Positions 8,364-16,402 of a stretch of 64,000 bases of DNA are shown piece by piece. The stretch spans positions 1,178,001-1,242,000 of the forward strand of contig CBDBKC010000038.1 in the NCBI GenBank assembly GCA_965206655.1, given 5' to 3'. The notes under the pieces are model-generated. The model was given only the letters and a program-made list of their open reading frames with translations. It ran no database searches and had not been told where the DNA came from. A program made the position numbers and the translations under genes. The DNA comes from JAPPLB01 sp965206655. GTDB taxonomy: Bacteria; Acidobacteriota; Terriglobia; Bryobacterales; UBA6623. The first letter of the stretch is position 1. The number at the start of each line of letters is the position of its first letter.

Positions 8364-8851
8364 GGGGGGGGAACCTCCGCCGTGGCGACCTCGGCCCGGA
8401 TCAGTTCAACGAAGCTCAGCAGCTCGGCTACGACGAACAGCAACGCGCCGATGGGGATCACCGACTGCGTCAGTTGCGTGGGCACCCACGGCAGGCTCAC
8501 AAGGTAGTCGCCTTCGAGGATCACCAGGACCTGCCACCCGGACCAAGCCACGATCAGGAAGAATCCTATGACGATTAACTCGCGAACGCCGTAGAGAATC
8601 CAGCGGGTTCGGCGCGACGCGGCCCGGACCAGCTTCGGAAAACCGATATGGGCTCGCTTCAACGCGGCGAGCGATGCACAGTAGTAGGTCAACCAGGCGA
8701 GAAGCACGGAGGCGACCTCGTCATACCAGACCACCGACGCGCCCGCTTTGCGGAAGATCACCGCAACCACCACAAGTGTGGCGAGGGATCCCATGAGGAG
8801 AATAACGATGGTTTCGAGCAGACGCTCGAACTTCGCGCTAAGATCGGCCAT
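8360..8851 (-). CDS. dctQ: TRAP transporter small permease DctQ
   Basis: 163-residue protein with four predicted membrane helices, the small membrane subunit that pairs with DctM. The signature region VVWYDEVASVLLAWLTYYCASLAALKRAHIG is the conserved EvA..ll.W..f.Ga..a.rr..Hi core of the family. It lies 72 bases downstream of dctP and shares a four-base overlap with dctM. Confidence 0.93.
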   Translation of the reverse strand: MADLSAKFERLLETIVILLMGSLATLVVVAVIFRKAGASVVWYDEVASVLLAWLTYYCASLAALKRAHIGFPKLVRAASRRTRWILYGVRELIVIGFFLIVAWSGWQVLVILEGDYLVSLPWVPTQLTQSVIPIGALLFVVAELLSFVELIRAEVATAEVPPP

Positions 8852-8923
8852 CGAGACGGGTCGGAGGGTGCGGCCCCCAATGGGACCACCGGAAGAACCA
8901 ACTAGTAAAGCAACGAACTAGTA

Positions 8924-9910
8924 TCAGTCTTCGCCGTCGCGAAGCGCAACGGCCTGACGGGTGAGTTCCTCACCGCCTTCAACGGACGCGGCAAACTCGC
9001 CGTAGATCGCTTCGCCCACTACTTTGAAAGCCTCGCGGTCGACTGGATTGATCTCCATCTCGGCGGCCTTCAGTTTCTCAAGCAGCTCCTCGTCAATTTC
9101 CTTGCCTCGCCGATGGACGAACTCTTGCGTTTCCCGGGCCGTCGTTTCGAGCACTTGACGGATATCCTCCGGTAGATTCGACCACTTGCGCGCGCCCGCC
9201 AGCAGATAGGCCGGCGTGTAGACATGCTGGGAAAGCGATAGGTACTTCTGCACCTCCTGGAACTTGGTGCTGTAGATCATCGAGAGAGGGTTCTCCTGGC
9301 CGTCCATGACGCCGGTTTGGAGCGCGACGAAGACTTCCGACAGCGGCATCGGAGTGGGGTTCGCTCCATAGGCCTGAAACATCTTGACGCGCCAGCGGCC
9401 TTTAGGCGTCCGCAGTTTGATGCCCCGCAGGTCGGCAGGGGTCTTGATTGGGTGATCGTTGTTCGTGATGTGGCGAAAGCCGTTTTCCCAGACGGCCAGC
9501 ACACGGTAGCCCTTGGCTTCGCTGAGTGGCGCGAGACGGGACCAGAAGAGCGCGTCCTCAATGCGCTTCATGTGTTCTCTGTCTTCGACGAGGTAAGGCA
9601 TTTCGAAGAGGCCGAATTCGTCGACGACCGTCGACATGATGGTCGAAGGAAGCGCCAGGTCAACTGTCCCCAGCTTTAGCTTTTGGAGCAGCACTTCGTC
9701 AGAGCCGAGTTGGCTCGATCCGAAGACGTTGACCTTGACGCGGCCCGCGAGTCGTTCGTTGACGCGGCGCGCGAATTCATCGGCCGACTCGGCGACCAGA
9801 GCGCCCGGATGAGAGACGTGTCCGAGTTGCAATTCAATCGGGCCGCCGGTGTCGCTGCCGCCGCACGCGGCCAACAGCGTGAGAGCTAGTGGGATGAAGA
9901 TCGTTCGCAT
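8924..9910 (-). CDS. dctP: TRAP transporter substrate-binding lipoprotein DctP
   Basis: 328-residue periplasmic solute-binding protein. The ATG at 9910 is preferred because it gives a clean lipoprotein signal (MRTIFIPLALTLLAAC); a longer frame to 9994 adds a charged, non-signal stretch. The conserved arginine that binds substrate carboxylate in this family is in GIKLRTPKGRW. Other landmarks are GSSQLGSDEVLLQKL, LFEMPYLVEDREH and PLSEVFVALQTGVMDGQENP. Being first in the operon, it sets expression of the whole transporter. The divergent intergenic region contains a 14-bp perfect inverted repeat. Confidence 0.95.
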   Translation of the reverse strand: MRTIFIPLALTLLAACGGSDTGGPIELQLGHVSHPGALVAESADEFARRVNERLAGRVKVNVFGSSQLGSDEVLLQKLKLGTVDLALPSTIMSTVVDEFGLFEMPYLVEDREHMKRIEDALFWSRLAPLSEAKGYRVLAVWENGFRHITNNDHPIKTPADLRGIKLRTPKGRWRVKMFQAYGANPTPMPLSEVFVALQTGVMDGQENPLSMIYSTKFQEVQKYLSLSQHVYTPAYLLAGARKWSNLPEDIRQVLETTARETQEFVHRRGKEIDEELLEKLKAAEMEINPVDREAFKVVGEAIYGEFAASVEGGEELTRQAVALRDGED

Positions 9911-10062
9911 GAGGGGTCGCGCCGGAGGGCAAGCTTTCCATACAAGACTACAGCACGGGCCGCGATGAAAGTGTCGACGACGACCAGTATCCATTGAGCG
10001 TCGACGTCAAGGGGGCCACCGACATCGTCGTTCTACGAGTCGGACCGGCGATCGAGTATTTT

Positions 10063-10097
10063 TTCCGCGAATCAAGCTTGACTCTTGATTCGCGGAA
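10063..10097. repeat. 14-bp perfect inverted repeat in the divergent dctP/10151 region
   Basis: The arms TTCCGCGAATCAAG (10063-10076) and CTTGATTCGCGGAA (10084-10097) are exact complements separated by seven bases. It lies 153 bases upstream of dctP and 54 bases upstream of the gene at 10151. No T-run follows on either strand, so it is not an ordinary intrinsic terminator. It could be an operator for a dimeric regulator or a hairpin in the 5' leader of the 10151 mRNA. Confidence 0.6.
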
Positions 10098-10150
10098 TGG
10101 GATGTTAGACAACGGAACCGACGGATTGATTCTTCGGACAGGAGGGGACG

Positions 10151-11257
10151 ATGAGTTTTTCCATGATTCGCATCTATGCGCCCGCCGTGATGGCGATGGC
10201 GCTCTTGGCGGCGCCGCTGAGCGCCGACCACCATAAGTCGGGAATGACGGCGGGGAACGCCGATCTTCAGTCGGCGGGCGCCTTGGCGTTCGGGCCTGAC
10301 GGGATCCTTTTCGTCGGTGATTCGGCGGGCGGCTCCATCTACGCGCTCGACACGGGCGATACCAAAGCAGGCTCCACGGTCAGCGTCTCGGTGAAGGCGG
10401 TCAATGAAAAGGTTGCTGCCATGTTGGGAACCTCGGCCGATCAGATTCTCATCTTAGACATGGTCATTAACCCGATTTCGAAGAACGCTTATCTCTCCGT
10501 TTCGCGCGGCAAGGGACCGGATGCCATACCGGTGATTCTGAAGGTCGATGGTTCGAGCAAGATTTCCGAGTTTTCCGTGGCCAACGTTAAGCATTCCCGC
10601 GCGGCGCTGCCGAACGCTCCCGCCGCCGACGCCAAAGACCGCCGTGGAAGGAGTCTCCGCGTGCAGGCCATCACGGACCTCGCCTATGTCGACGGCAAAG
10701 TATTAGTCGCGGGACTTTCGAACGAGGAATTCGCCTCGACCCTGCGCTCCATTCCCTTCCCTTTCAGCGATGTCGGCACAGGTACCGGAGTCGAGATTTT
10801 CCATGGCGCGCACGGGAGGTTCGAAACGAATGCGCCTATTCGAACGTTCGTTCCCTACGAGATCCAGAAGGAGCCTCATCTGCTCGCGGCTTACACTTGT
10901 ACGCCTCTCGTGAAGTTTCCGCTGTCGGATCTCAAGCCGGGGACGAAAGTTATGGGGACTACGATCGCGGAGCTGGGGAATCGCAATCGTCCCCTCGACA
11001 TGATCGTCTACGGTAAGGGTGGCACGGACTACATCCTCATGAATAACAGCAGCCGGGGCGTGATGAAGATGTCCACGAAGGACATTCACAAGTACGGCGG
11101 CATCGAGGAGAAGACCGACATCACCGGCCTGCCTTACGAGACGATCGCCGAACTCAAAGGTGTGCAACAGCTCGATCGTTTGGACGACGACAGCGCGGTC
11201 ATTCTGGTGCAGGACGAAGGCGGTTCGATGGACCTGAAGACCATCGCGCTTCCGTGA
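10151..11257 (+). CDS. Secreted propeller-like protein of unknown function
   Basis: 368 residues with a signal peptide (residues 1-25, ending PLSADH). A strong ribosome site, AGGAGG, lies about 8 bases before the ATG. The chain contains propeller-like segments (ALAFGPDGILFVGDSAGGSI, ITDLAYVDGKVLVAG) and one free-looking cysteine in AYTCTPLVKFPL. No catalytic motif is recognised. The next gene follows after 73 bases and is also exported, so they may form a transcription unit. No function is assigned. Confidence 0.65.
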   Translation: MSFSMIRIYAPAVMAMALLAAPLSADHHKSGMTAGNADLQSAGALAFGPDGILFVGDSAGGSIYALDTGDTKAGSTVSVSVKAVNEKVAAMLGTSADQILILDMVINPISKNAYLSVSRGKGPDAIPVILKVDGSSKISEFSVANVKHSRAALPNAPAADAKDRRGRSLRVQAITDLAYVDGKVLVAGLSNEEFASTLRSIPFPFSDVGTGTGVEIFHGAHGRFETNAPIRTFVPYEIQKEPHLLAAYTCTPLVKFPLSDLKPGTKVMGTTIAELGNRNRPLDMIVYGKGGTDYILMNNSSRGVMKMSTKDIHKYGGIEEKTDITGLPYETIAELKGVQQLDRLDDDSAVILVQDEGGSMDLKTIALP

Positions 11258-11330
11258 TCGACGGCCCGGACATTCACATTGCAAGCGAGGACAGACAAGC
11301 GCGACTTGGCTGTCCTCGTTCCTCTTTCCG

Positions 11331-12437
11331 ATGAGGGCTCGCACCTTTGGTCCGCTGCTCGTTACCGTGCTCTGCGCTCTTAGCGCGGCTTGGGCCGACT
11401 CCGCCGATGTGGATATGGCTCAGACGGAAAGCGGATATGTGTTCCGTCTCGCCCCATTCTCGAAGGGTTCGTTGCCACTAGCCGAGGCTATGCGGGTCTA
11501 CGTGGCCGGTGGGCCGGGGGCCGACAGTGATTTGCCGCCGCTGCTCGGTTCGTATGGAGTGGAGGGAGATGTACTAACGTTCAAGCCTCGCTTCCCGGTG
11601 CAGGGAGGCAGGCGCTACCGCGTCGTCTTCGATGCCGGGGCGGAATCCGGCCCGCGGGAGCGGATGTTCGATGTTCCCGAGACGGGTACCAGGGTCCCAA
11701 CGGTGGTCGAACAGATCTATCCCACAGCGGACGTCCTACCAGAGAATCAGCTCAAGTTCTACCTACACTTCTCCGCACCAATGAGCCGCGGCGAAGCGTA
11801 TCTGCGTGTTCACTTGCTCGACGAAACCCGCAAGCGCATCAATCTTCCCTTCCTCGAGTTGGACCAGGAACTGTGGGACCCTTCGGGGCGGCGCTTGACC
11901 ATCTTCTTCGATCCCGCTCGGGTCAAACGCGGACTACTGCCCCACGAGGAAACAGGCGTTCCCATTGAGGACGGCAAATCTTACACTCTTGTTGTCGAAA
12001 AAGAATGGCAGGATGCGCGCGGTAAGGCGCTTGGGCAAGGCTTTATGAAGCCGTTTCGCGTGGACCCGGCGGACCGCGAGCCTCCCCGCTTGAAGGATTG
12101 GGTTGTGACTGCGCCGGTAGCCGACACACTCCAGCCGGTAGTCGTTGAGTTTCCCGAACCGCTCGACCATGCGCTTCTCGCGCGGCTCGTGCGAATCACC
12201 ACAGCAGAAAGGCGAGAGCCGGTACGTGGCGAGATCCTGATCGACCGGCGGGAGACCCGTTGGCGATTCACTCCCGATGCGCCTTGGCGGTCCGGACGCT
12301 ACTACGTCGAGGTGGGTACCGTCCTCGAAGATTTGGCGGGCAACACCTTGGAGCGTCCTTTTGAAGTGGATGTATTCGAACGGGTGGAAGAGCGCGTTGC
12401 ACGCGTGACGGAGACCCTCGGCTTCGTAGTGGAATAG
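11331..12437 (+). CDS. Secreted Ig-like (SbsA-type) domain protein
   Basis: 368-residue exported protein with a Sec signal peptide ending near SAAWADS. The body is built of beta-rich Ig-like segments resembling the SbsA/Big_5 type: GDVLTFKPRFPVQGGRRYRV, LKFYLHFSAPMSRGEAY and ETRWRFTPDAPWRSGRYYVEV. These end with the typical VLEDLAGNTLERPFEVD. Such domains usually serve as spacers or adhesion modules at the surface. It probably shares an operon with the preceding secreted gene. No enzymatic domain is seen. Confidence 0.65.
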   Translation: MRARTFGPLLVTVLCALSAAWADSADVDMAQTESGYVFRLAPFSKGSLPLAEAMRVYVAGGPGADSDLPPLLGSYGVEGDVLTFKPRFPVQGGRRYRVVFDAGAESGPRERMFDVPETGTRVPTVVEQIYPTADVLPENQLKFYLHFSAPMSRGEAYLRVHLLDETRKRINLPFLELDQELWDPSGRRLTIFFDPARVKRGLLPHEETGVPIEDGKSYTLVVEKEWQDARGKALGQGFMKPFRVDPADREPPRLKDWVVTAPVADTLQPVVVEFPEPLDHALLARLVRITTAERREPVRGEILIDRRETRWRFTPDAPWRSGRYYVEVGTVLEDLAGNTLERPFEVDVFERVEERVARVTETLGFVVE

Positions 12438-12469
12438 CTGGTCGACTTTCGGCACGGTGACAAACGCCG

Positions 12470-13429
12470 CTAATTGCCGGTTTCCAGCAGAGCAAGAGTG
12501 GCCCACGCGGTTGTCGAGATGTGCTGGGCGTAACTTTGGGAGCCGGGCGGACGGGTCGTTTCAGGCCAGCCTCCGGCGGGAAGCTGAACTCCGATCAAGA
12601 AGCGTCGTCCTCGTTCAATGCGCTTGTCGTGCGATGTGGGTAGCGAGTCGAGCGCGAGAAGGGCGAGTGCCGTGTCGAACGGCTCAGAGGGTGCATGAAG
12701 GTAGGGCCCCCAGCCTCCGTCGCTGTTCTGGGAATTCGCAATCAGCGTAACCGCGCCGGCCCGCCTCTGGGTGATGCCGCCGCCGGGCGACATATCCGAA
12801 AGGGCCAACACCGTTGCCGATGCAGCAGGCAAGTTCTTGGGTGCGGTGCGCTCAAACCAATTGTCCGCTCGCTGAATAGCCTCGACCAGAGCTGGAGCGC
12901 GCGCACTCTTGAGAACACGGCGGGCCATATAGGTGGCGAGGGCGGCGCCATAGGTGATCGGTGAGCCAACCGAGCCGCCTGCATCGATCTTCCACGAGCC
13001 GTCGTCTTCCTGATAGGGCACAAGCGACCGGGCCGCCTCAGCTAGGGTTTCCCGAGTCGCAAGCCCGGCCTCAACCGCCGCTTCGAGCGCCGCCGCGAAC
13101 TGAATACGCGCAAGCTTCTTGTCGCTGAACTCCGGCTCGCCCCGATTGTCGTCCCAATCCTGGGGCCGGATTAGCCAACGCGTGGTGTCCCGGAGCGCCC
13201 GGTCCGGTATCTTCCAACCCAACCGCTGAGCGATATACAGCACTCGGGCGCCGTCCCCGTTGTTGTGGCAGGAGTAGCAACCGTTGCCGGTCTTCCAAAG
13301 AGGGACTTCCCGAGCAAGATAGTCGAGCGCCGCCTGTTCCGCGCCGGCAGTCTCTTGTGCCATTGCCGGTGCCCATCCGGCGAAACCAGCGCCAACACAC
13401 AATCCGAACAAAACGAATACCGTTCGCAT
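12470..13429 (-). CDS. Exported cytochrome c / terpenoid-cyclase-fold fusion protein
   Basis: 319-residue secreted protein combining one heme site with a squalene-cyclase-like alpha-barrel. The ATG at 13429 gives a signal peptide MRTVFVLFGLCVGAGFAG; a longer frame upstream lacks one and overlaps the divergent gene. A single CYSCH heme motif lies at about residues 49-53. QW-like repeats follow: QEDDGSWKID, QNSDGGWGPYL and QLPAGGWPETTRP. The DxDD acid motif of true squalene-hopene cyclases is not seen, so cyclase activity is unlikely. The fold may instead serve for binding, with the heme for electron transfer. Confidence 0.75.
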   Translation of the reverse strand: MRTVFVLFGLCVGAGFAGWAPAMAQETAGAEQAALDYLAREVPLWKTGNGCYSCHNNGDGARVLYIAQRLGWKIPDRALRDTTRWLIRPQDWDDNRGEPEFSDKKLARIQFAAALEAAVEAGLATRETLAEAARSLVPYQEDDGSWKIDAGGSVGSPITYGAALATYMARRVLKSARAPALVEAIQRADNWFERTAPKNLPAASATVLALSDMSPGGGITQRRAGAVTLIANSQNSDGGWGPYLHAPSEPFDTALALLALDSLPTSHDKRIERGRRFLIGVQLPAGGWPETTRPPGSQSYAQHISTTAWATLALLETGN

Positions 13430-13549
13430 TTCGCGGTCCGGCGGCCATGAGGATCTCCCCCTACATTTGCCGCGACTCTCTCCAGGGTACAATTGTCCCG
13501 TAGCCGCCGAGGCCAGTGGATTGCGTCTTCGAGAAACTGATTTCGACCC

Positions 13550-14332
13550 ATGAAGCTTTACGCTCTTTACACGCCCTCTCACGAAGTACTCGCGAAAGAG
13601 TGGTTTCTTCCCAGCCTGCGGGACGACTACGATCTCCACGTCGAACCGCAGGCACAGTGCGGCGCCGAGGCCGAACATCGCTACGGCACAGCCGCTTTCA
13701 ATCGCACAACCCTCGCCAAGGTGGATTTGATCCTCCAAGCCATTGAGGACACCTGGAATGACATCTTCGCTTTCTCAGACGTCGACATTCAATTCTTCCA
13801 ACCATCCCGGAAGGCGCTGCTGGCATCGATCCGCAGGCGTGACATCGCGTTTCAGCAAAACCAGATCAACGGCGAAATCAACACCGGCTTCTTCGTGTGC
13901 CGCGGGAATGAGCGGGCACGATGTCTTTGGACAGGCGTGAAAGACTTGATGAAACACCACCCCGAGTGGAATGATCAGGATGCTCTCAACCACGCCCTGT
14001 TCCGGCATCTCCCTTCCATAATTCAAGATCAGCTTCTCCACCCGGTCACGCAGCGGAGGCTTGCGGCCATCGCAATCCGTGGCATCGCTATGCATCGAAT
14101 CGCCTACATCCTGCCTGTATTTTCCAACGAGTTCAGCGTTCGATGGCGCTACCTGCCGATTGAGTTCTTCACGACCGGAATGAAGAGAGGAACCGATTGG
14201 GAGCCGGGCCAGGACCTGAAGATCCCCAAAGGGATTGTGATGCACCACGCAAACTTCTGCGTGGGAGTGGAAGCGAAGGTTCAGCAACTGCGGGAAGTGC
14301 GGCGAGTCGTTTCACCCCCGCGGGCCCATTAG
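13550..14332 (+). CDS. Nucleotide-diphospho-sugar transferase-like protein
   Basis: 260-residue cytoplasmic protein resembling the nucleotide-diphospho-sugar transferase family (GT77-like fold A). A DxD-type metal motif appears in DIFAFSDVDIQFFQ (about residues 70-83). An aspartate-containing segment WNDQDALNHALF, typical of these enzymes, is near residue 145. INTGFFVCRGNERA is the usual small strand and turn. There is no signal peptide. It is divergently placed from the cytochrome/cyclase-fold gene and 61 bases upstream of msrA. Donor and acceptor sugars are unknown. Confidence 0.7.
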   Translation: MKLYALYTPSHEVLAKEWFLPSLRDDYDLHVEPQAQCGAEAEHRYGTAAFNRTTLAKVDLILQAIEDTWNDIFAFSDVDIQFFQPSRKALLASIRRRDIAFQQNQINGEINTGFFVCRGNERARCLWTGVKDLMKHHPEWNDQDALNHALFRHLPSIIQDQLLHPVTQRRLAAIAIRGIAMHRIAYILPVFSNEFSVRWRYLPIEFFTTGMKRGTDWEPGQDLKIPKGIVMHHANFCVGVEAKVQQLREVRRVVSPPRAH

Positions 14333-14393
14333 ACCCTCACGCAACGCGCTGCCGTTAACATAAAAGAAGACGGACGGGTTACGGAGGACACTG

Positions 14394-14894
14394 ATGTCAG
14401 CGGAAACCAACGGAACACCGCACACCGAGAAAGCAACGTTCGGCGCCGGATGCTTTTGGGGGATTGAAGCGGCCTTCCGCGAGTTAGAAGGAGTGACAAG
14501 CACAGCCGTCGGATACGCCGGCGGAAGCCTGGAGAACCCAACCTACCAGGACGTCTGCACCGATAGAACGGGCCATGCCGAAGTCGTGGAAGTCGAGTTC
14601 GACCCGTATCGAGTCAGCTACGAAAAGCTGCTCGATTCGTTTTGGCAATCTCACGATCCGACGACACTGAACCGCCAAGGCCCCGACATGGGATCGCAAT
14701 ATCGGTCGGTCATCTTCTTCCACAGCCCCGAACAGGAAGCGGCTGCCGCCCAATCCAAAGGAGCGATGGATACTTCCGGAGCTTATCGCAGTCCCATCGT
14801 TACCGAGATTGCACCCGCGCCGGCGTTCTACCGGGCCGAGGAGCATCACCAGCGCTACCTTGAAAAAAGAGGCTTGGCCCATTGCCGGCTCTAG
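14394..14894 (+). CDS. msrA: Peptide methionine-S-sulfoxide reductase MsrA
   Basis: 166-residue enzyme that reduces S-methionine sulfoxide. The catalytic cysteine is in GAGCFWGIEAAF (about residues 18-29). The family segments VGYAGG, YQDVCTDRTGHAEVVEVEFDP, FWQSHDPTTLNRQGPD and SQYRS are intact. A C-terminal cysteine in GLAHCRL may serve as the resolving thiol. There is no signal peptide, so it is cytoplasmic. Its ribosome site GGAGG sits before ATG 14394. Confidence 0.96.
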   Translation: MSAETNGTPHTEKATFGAGCFWGIEAAFRELEGVTSTAVGYAGGSLENPTYQDVCTDRTGHAEVVEVEFDPYRVSYEKLLDSFWQSHDPTTLNRQGPDMGSQYRSVIFFHSPEQEAAAAQSKGAMDTSGAYRSPIVTEIAPAPAFYRAEEHHQRYLEKRGLAHCRL

Positions 14895-15167
14895 ACTGAA
14901 TCTAGCGAGGCGGAAGCTTCTCACCCGCGAAGTCATCGGTCCCCGAATCTCGTCCGTCCTGCTCCTGACGTTCCCCCCGACTATCCACCAGGCATAACTC
15001 GAAGATCTCGGCCGGCAAACGGGGCCTATTCAAAATCACTACCTGGAAATCCTTAATTGTGAGAAGCTAGTACGAAAGTCCTGGTACCCGGTGGGCGGCG
15101 CTGTCACGGGAACAGGCTAAGAACTCAGAGTTCTCCCGGACTCGAGAACGTTGTTGGCATTGGTTGA

Positions 15168-16394
15168 ATGCGGATCGCAATCTTGAGCCAGTACTACCCG
15201 CCTGAGGTGGGTGCGTCACAGAATCGGCTTTCAGTTCTTGCGCGCCTCCTCGTAGCCCGAGGGCACTCCGTTGAGGTGCTCACGGCGCTTCCGAACTATC
15301 CGCGGCGGAAGTGTTTTCGGGCTTACCAGAGCCGTTTTCCGGTGCATGAGACGCTCGACGGCATCCCGGTCCACAGGCTCGGCCTCCATCTGCCGAGCCG
15401 CCGCACTTCTCCTCGCCGGATGCTGCACTACGGCTCCTTCGCATTGAATGCGTTGCTGCGAGGCGGGAGATTCCTCGCACCGGCGGACTACCTGATCACC
15501 GAGTCGCCTCCCCTGCATCTGGTTCCGACAGGAGCCCTGCTCGCAAGGCGTCTGGGAGCGAAATTGGTACTCAATGTGTCGGACCTGTGGCCCGCCTCCG
15601 CGCTGCAGACCGGCGTTATCCGGCCGGGGCGGGTGACCCGAATGGCGGTGCGATTCGAAGAATGGTGTTATCGGCGGGCGGCGCTGATCACGGCTCAGTC
15701 GGAAGGAATCGTTGACGATATCGCAAACCGCTTCCCGAAAAAGGTCGTATCCCTCTATCCGCACGGGGTCGATCTCAAACAGTGGAGCAACATGCCGACC
15801 CGCGCCGCGGCCCGTAGAACGTTGGGCTGGCAGGACCAGTCTGTCATCGTGGGCTACACCGGCCTCCATGGCCCTACGCAGGCTCTGCATCAGATAGTCC
15901 TCGCGGCGCAGCGATTGCGCGATGACCCGCGAATCCAGATCGTACTCTTCGGTGACGGCCCCCAAAAACGGTGGCTGGAAGCGCGGGCGAAACAGTTAGA
16001 CGTTGTCAACGTCCGATTTCATCCGGAGGAACCTCACTACCGCATGCCCACGATCCTGGCGGGGCTCGACATAGGTTTAGCCACGTTAGCGTCGGGGAAG
16101 ATCTTCGAGGGTGTCCGCACGTCAAAGATGTTGGAGATGATGGCGGCCGGTCTGCCGGTCGTATTGGCGGCACGGGGAGAATCCGCGCGCCTGCTCGACG
16201 AAGCACAAGCTGGGATCGCCGTACCTCCGGATGAACCGGAAGACCTCTCCGTCGAGATTCGCGGACTCGCGGGCGACCCGGATCGGCGCACCCGTATGGG
16301 ACAGAACGGCCGGCGTTACGTAGAGCAACAGTTCGACAACGAGCGGATCGTCAGCACAATGGAAGATCTACTGCACGCCCACCTCGTGGACTGA
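15168..16394 (+). CDS. Glycosyltransferase family 4 (WbuB-like)
   Basis: 408-residue GT-B retaining glycosyltransferase, of the kind used in surface polysaccharide assembly. The N-terminal Rossmann half starts MRIAILSQYYPPEVGASQNR and includes NVSDLWPASA. The C-terminal half holds the nucleotide-sugar site, with VIVGYTGLHGPTQAL, IVLFGDGPQK and the signature EGVRTSKMLEMMAAGLPVV. No neighbouring polysaccharide cluster is present, apart from the unrelated transferase at 13550. It is convergent with the giant SBBP gene, only 8 bases away. Confidence 0.9.
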   Translation: MRIAILSQYYPPEVGASQNRLSVLARLLVARGHSVEVLTALPNYPRRKCFRAYQSRFPVHETLDGIPVHRLGLHLPSRRTSPRRMLHYGSFALNALLRGGRFLAPADYLITESPPLHLVPTGALLARRLGAKLVLNVSDLWPASALQTGVIRPGRVTRMAVRFEEWCYRRAALITAQSEGIVDDIANRFPKKVVSLYPHGVDLKQWSNMPTRAAARRTLGWQDQSVIVGYTGLHGPTQALHQIVLAAQRLRDDPRIQIVLFGDGPQKRWLEARAKQLDVVNVRFHPEEPHYRMPTILAGLDIGLATLASGKIFEGVRTSKMLEMMAAGLPVVLAARGESARLLDEAQAGIAVPPDEPEDLSVEIRGLAGDPDRRTRMGQNGRRYVEQQFDNERIVSTMEDLLHAHLVD

Positions 16395-16402
16395 AGATCT
16401 CA

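Noticed and set aside
10063..10097. The 14-bp inverted repeat as a transcription terminator
   Set aside because: There is no T-run after either arm on either strand; the T-rich stretch lies before the hairpin on the plus strand.
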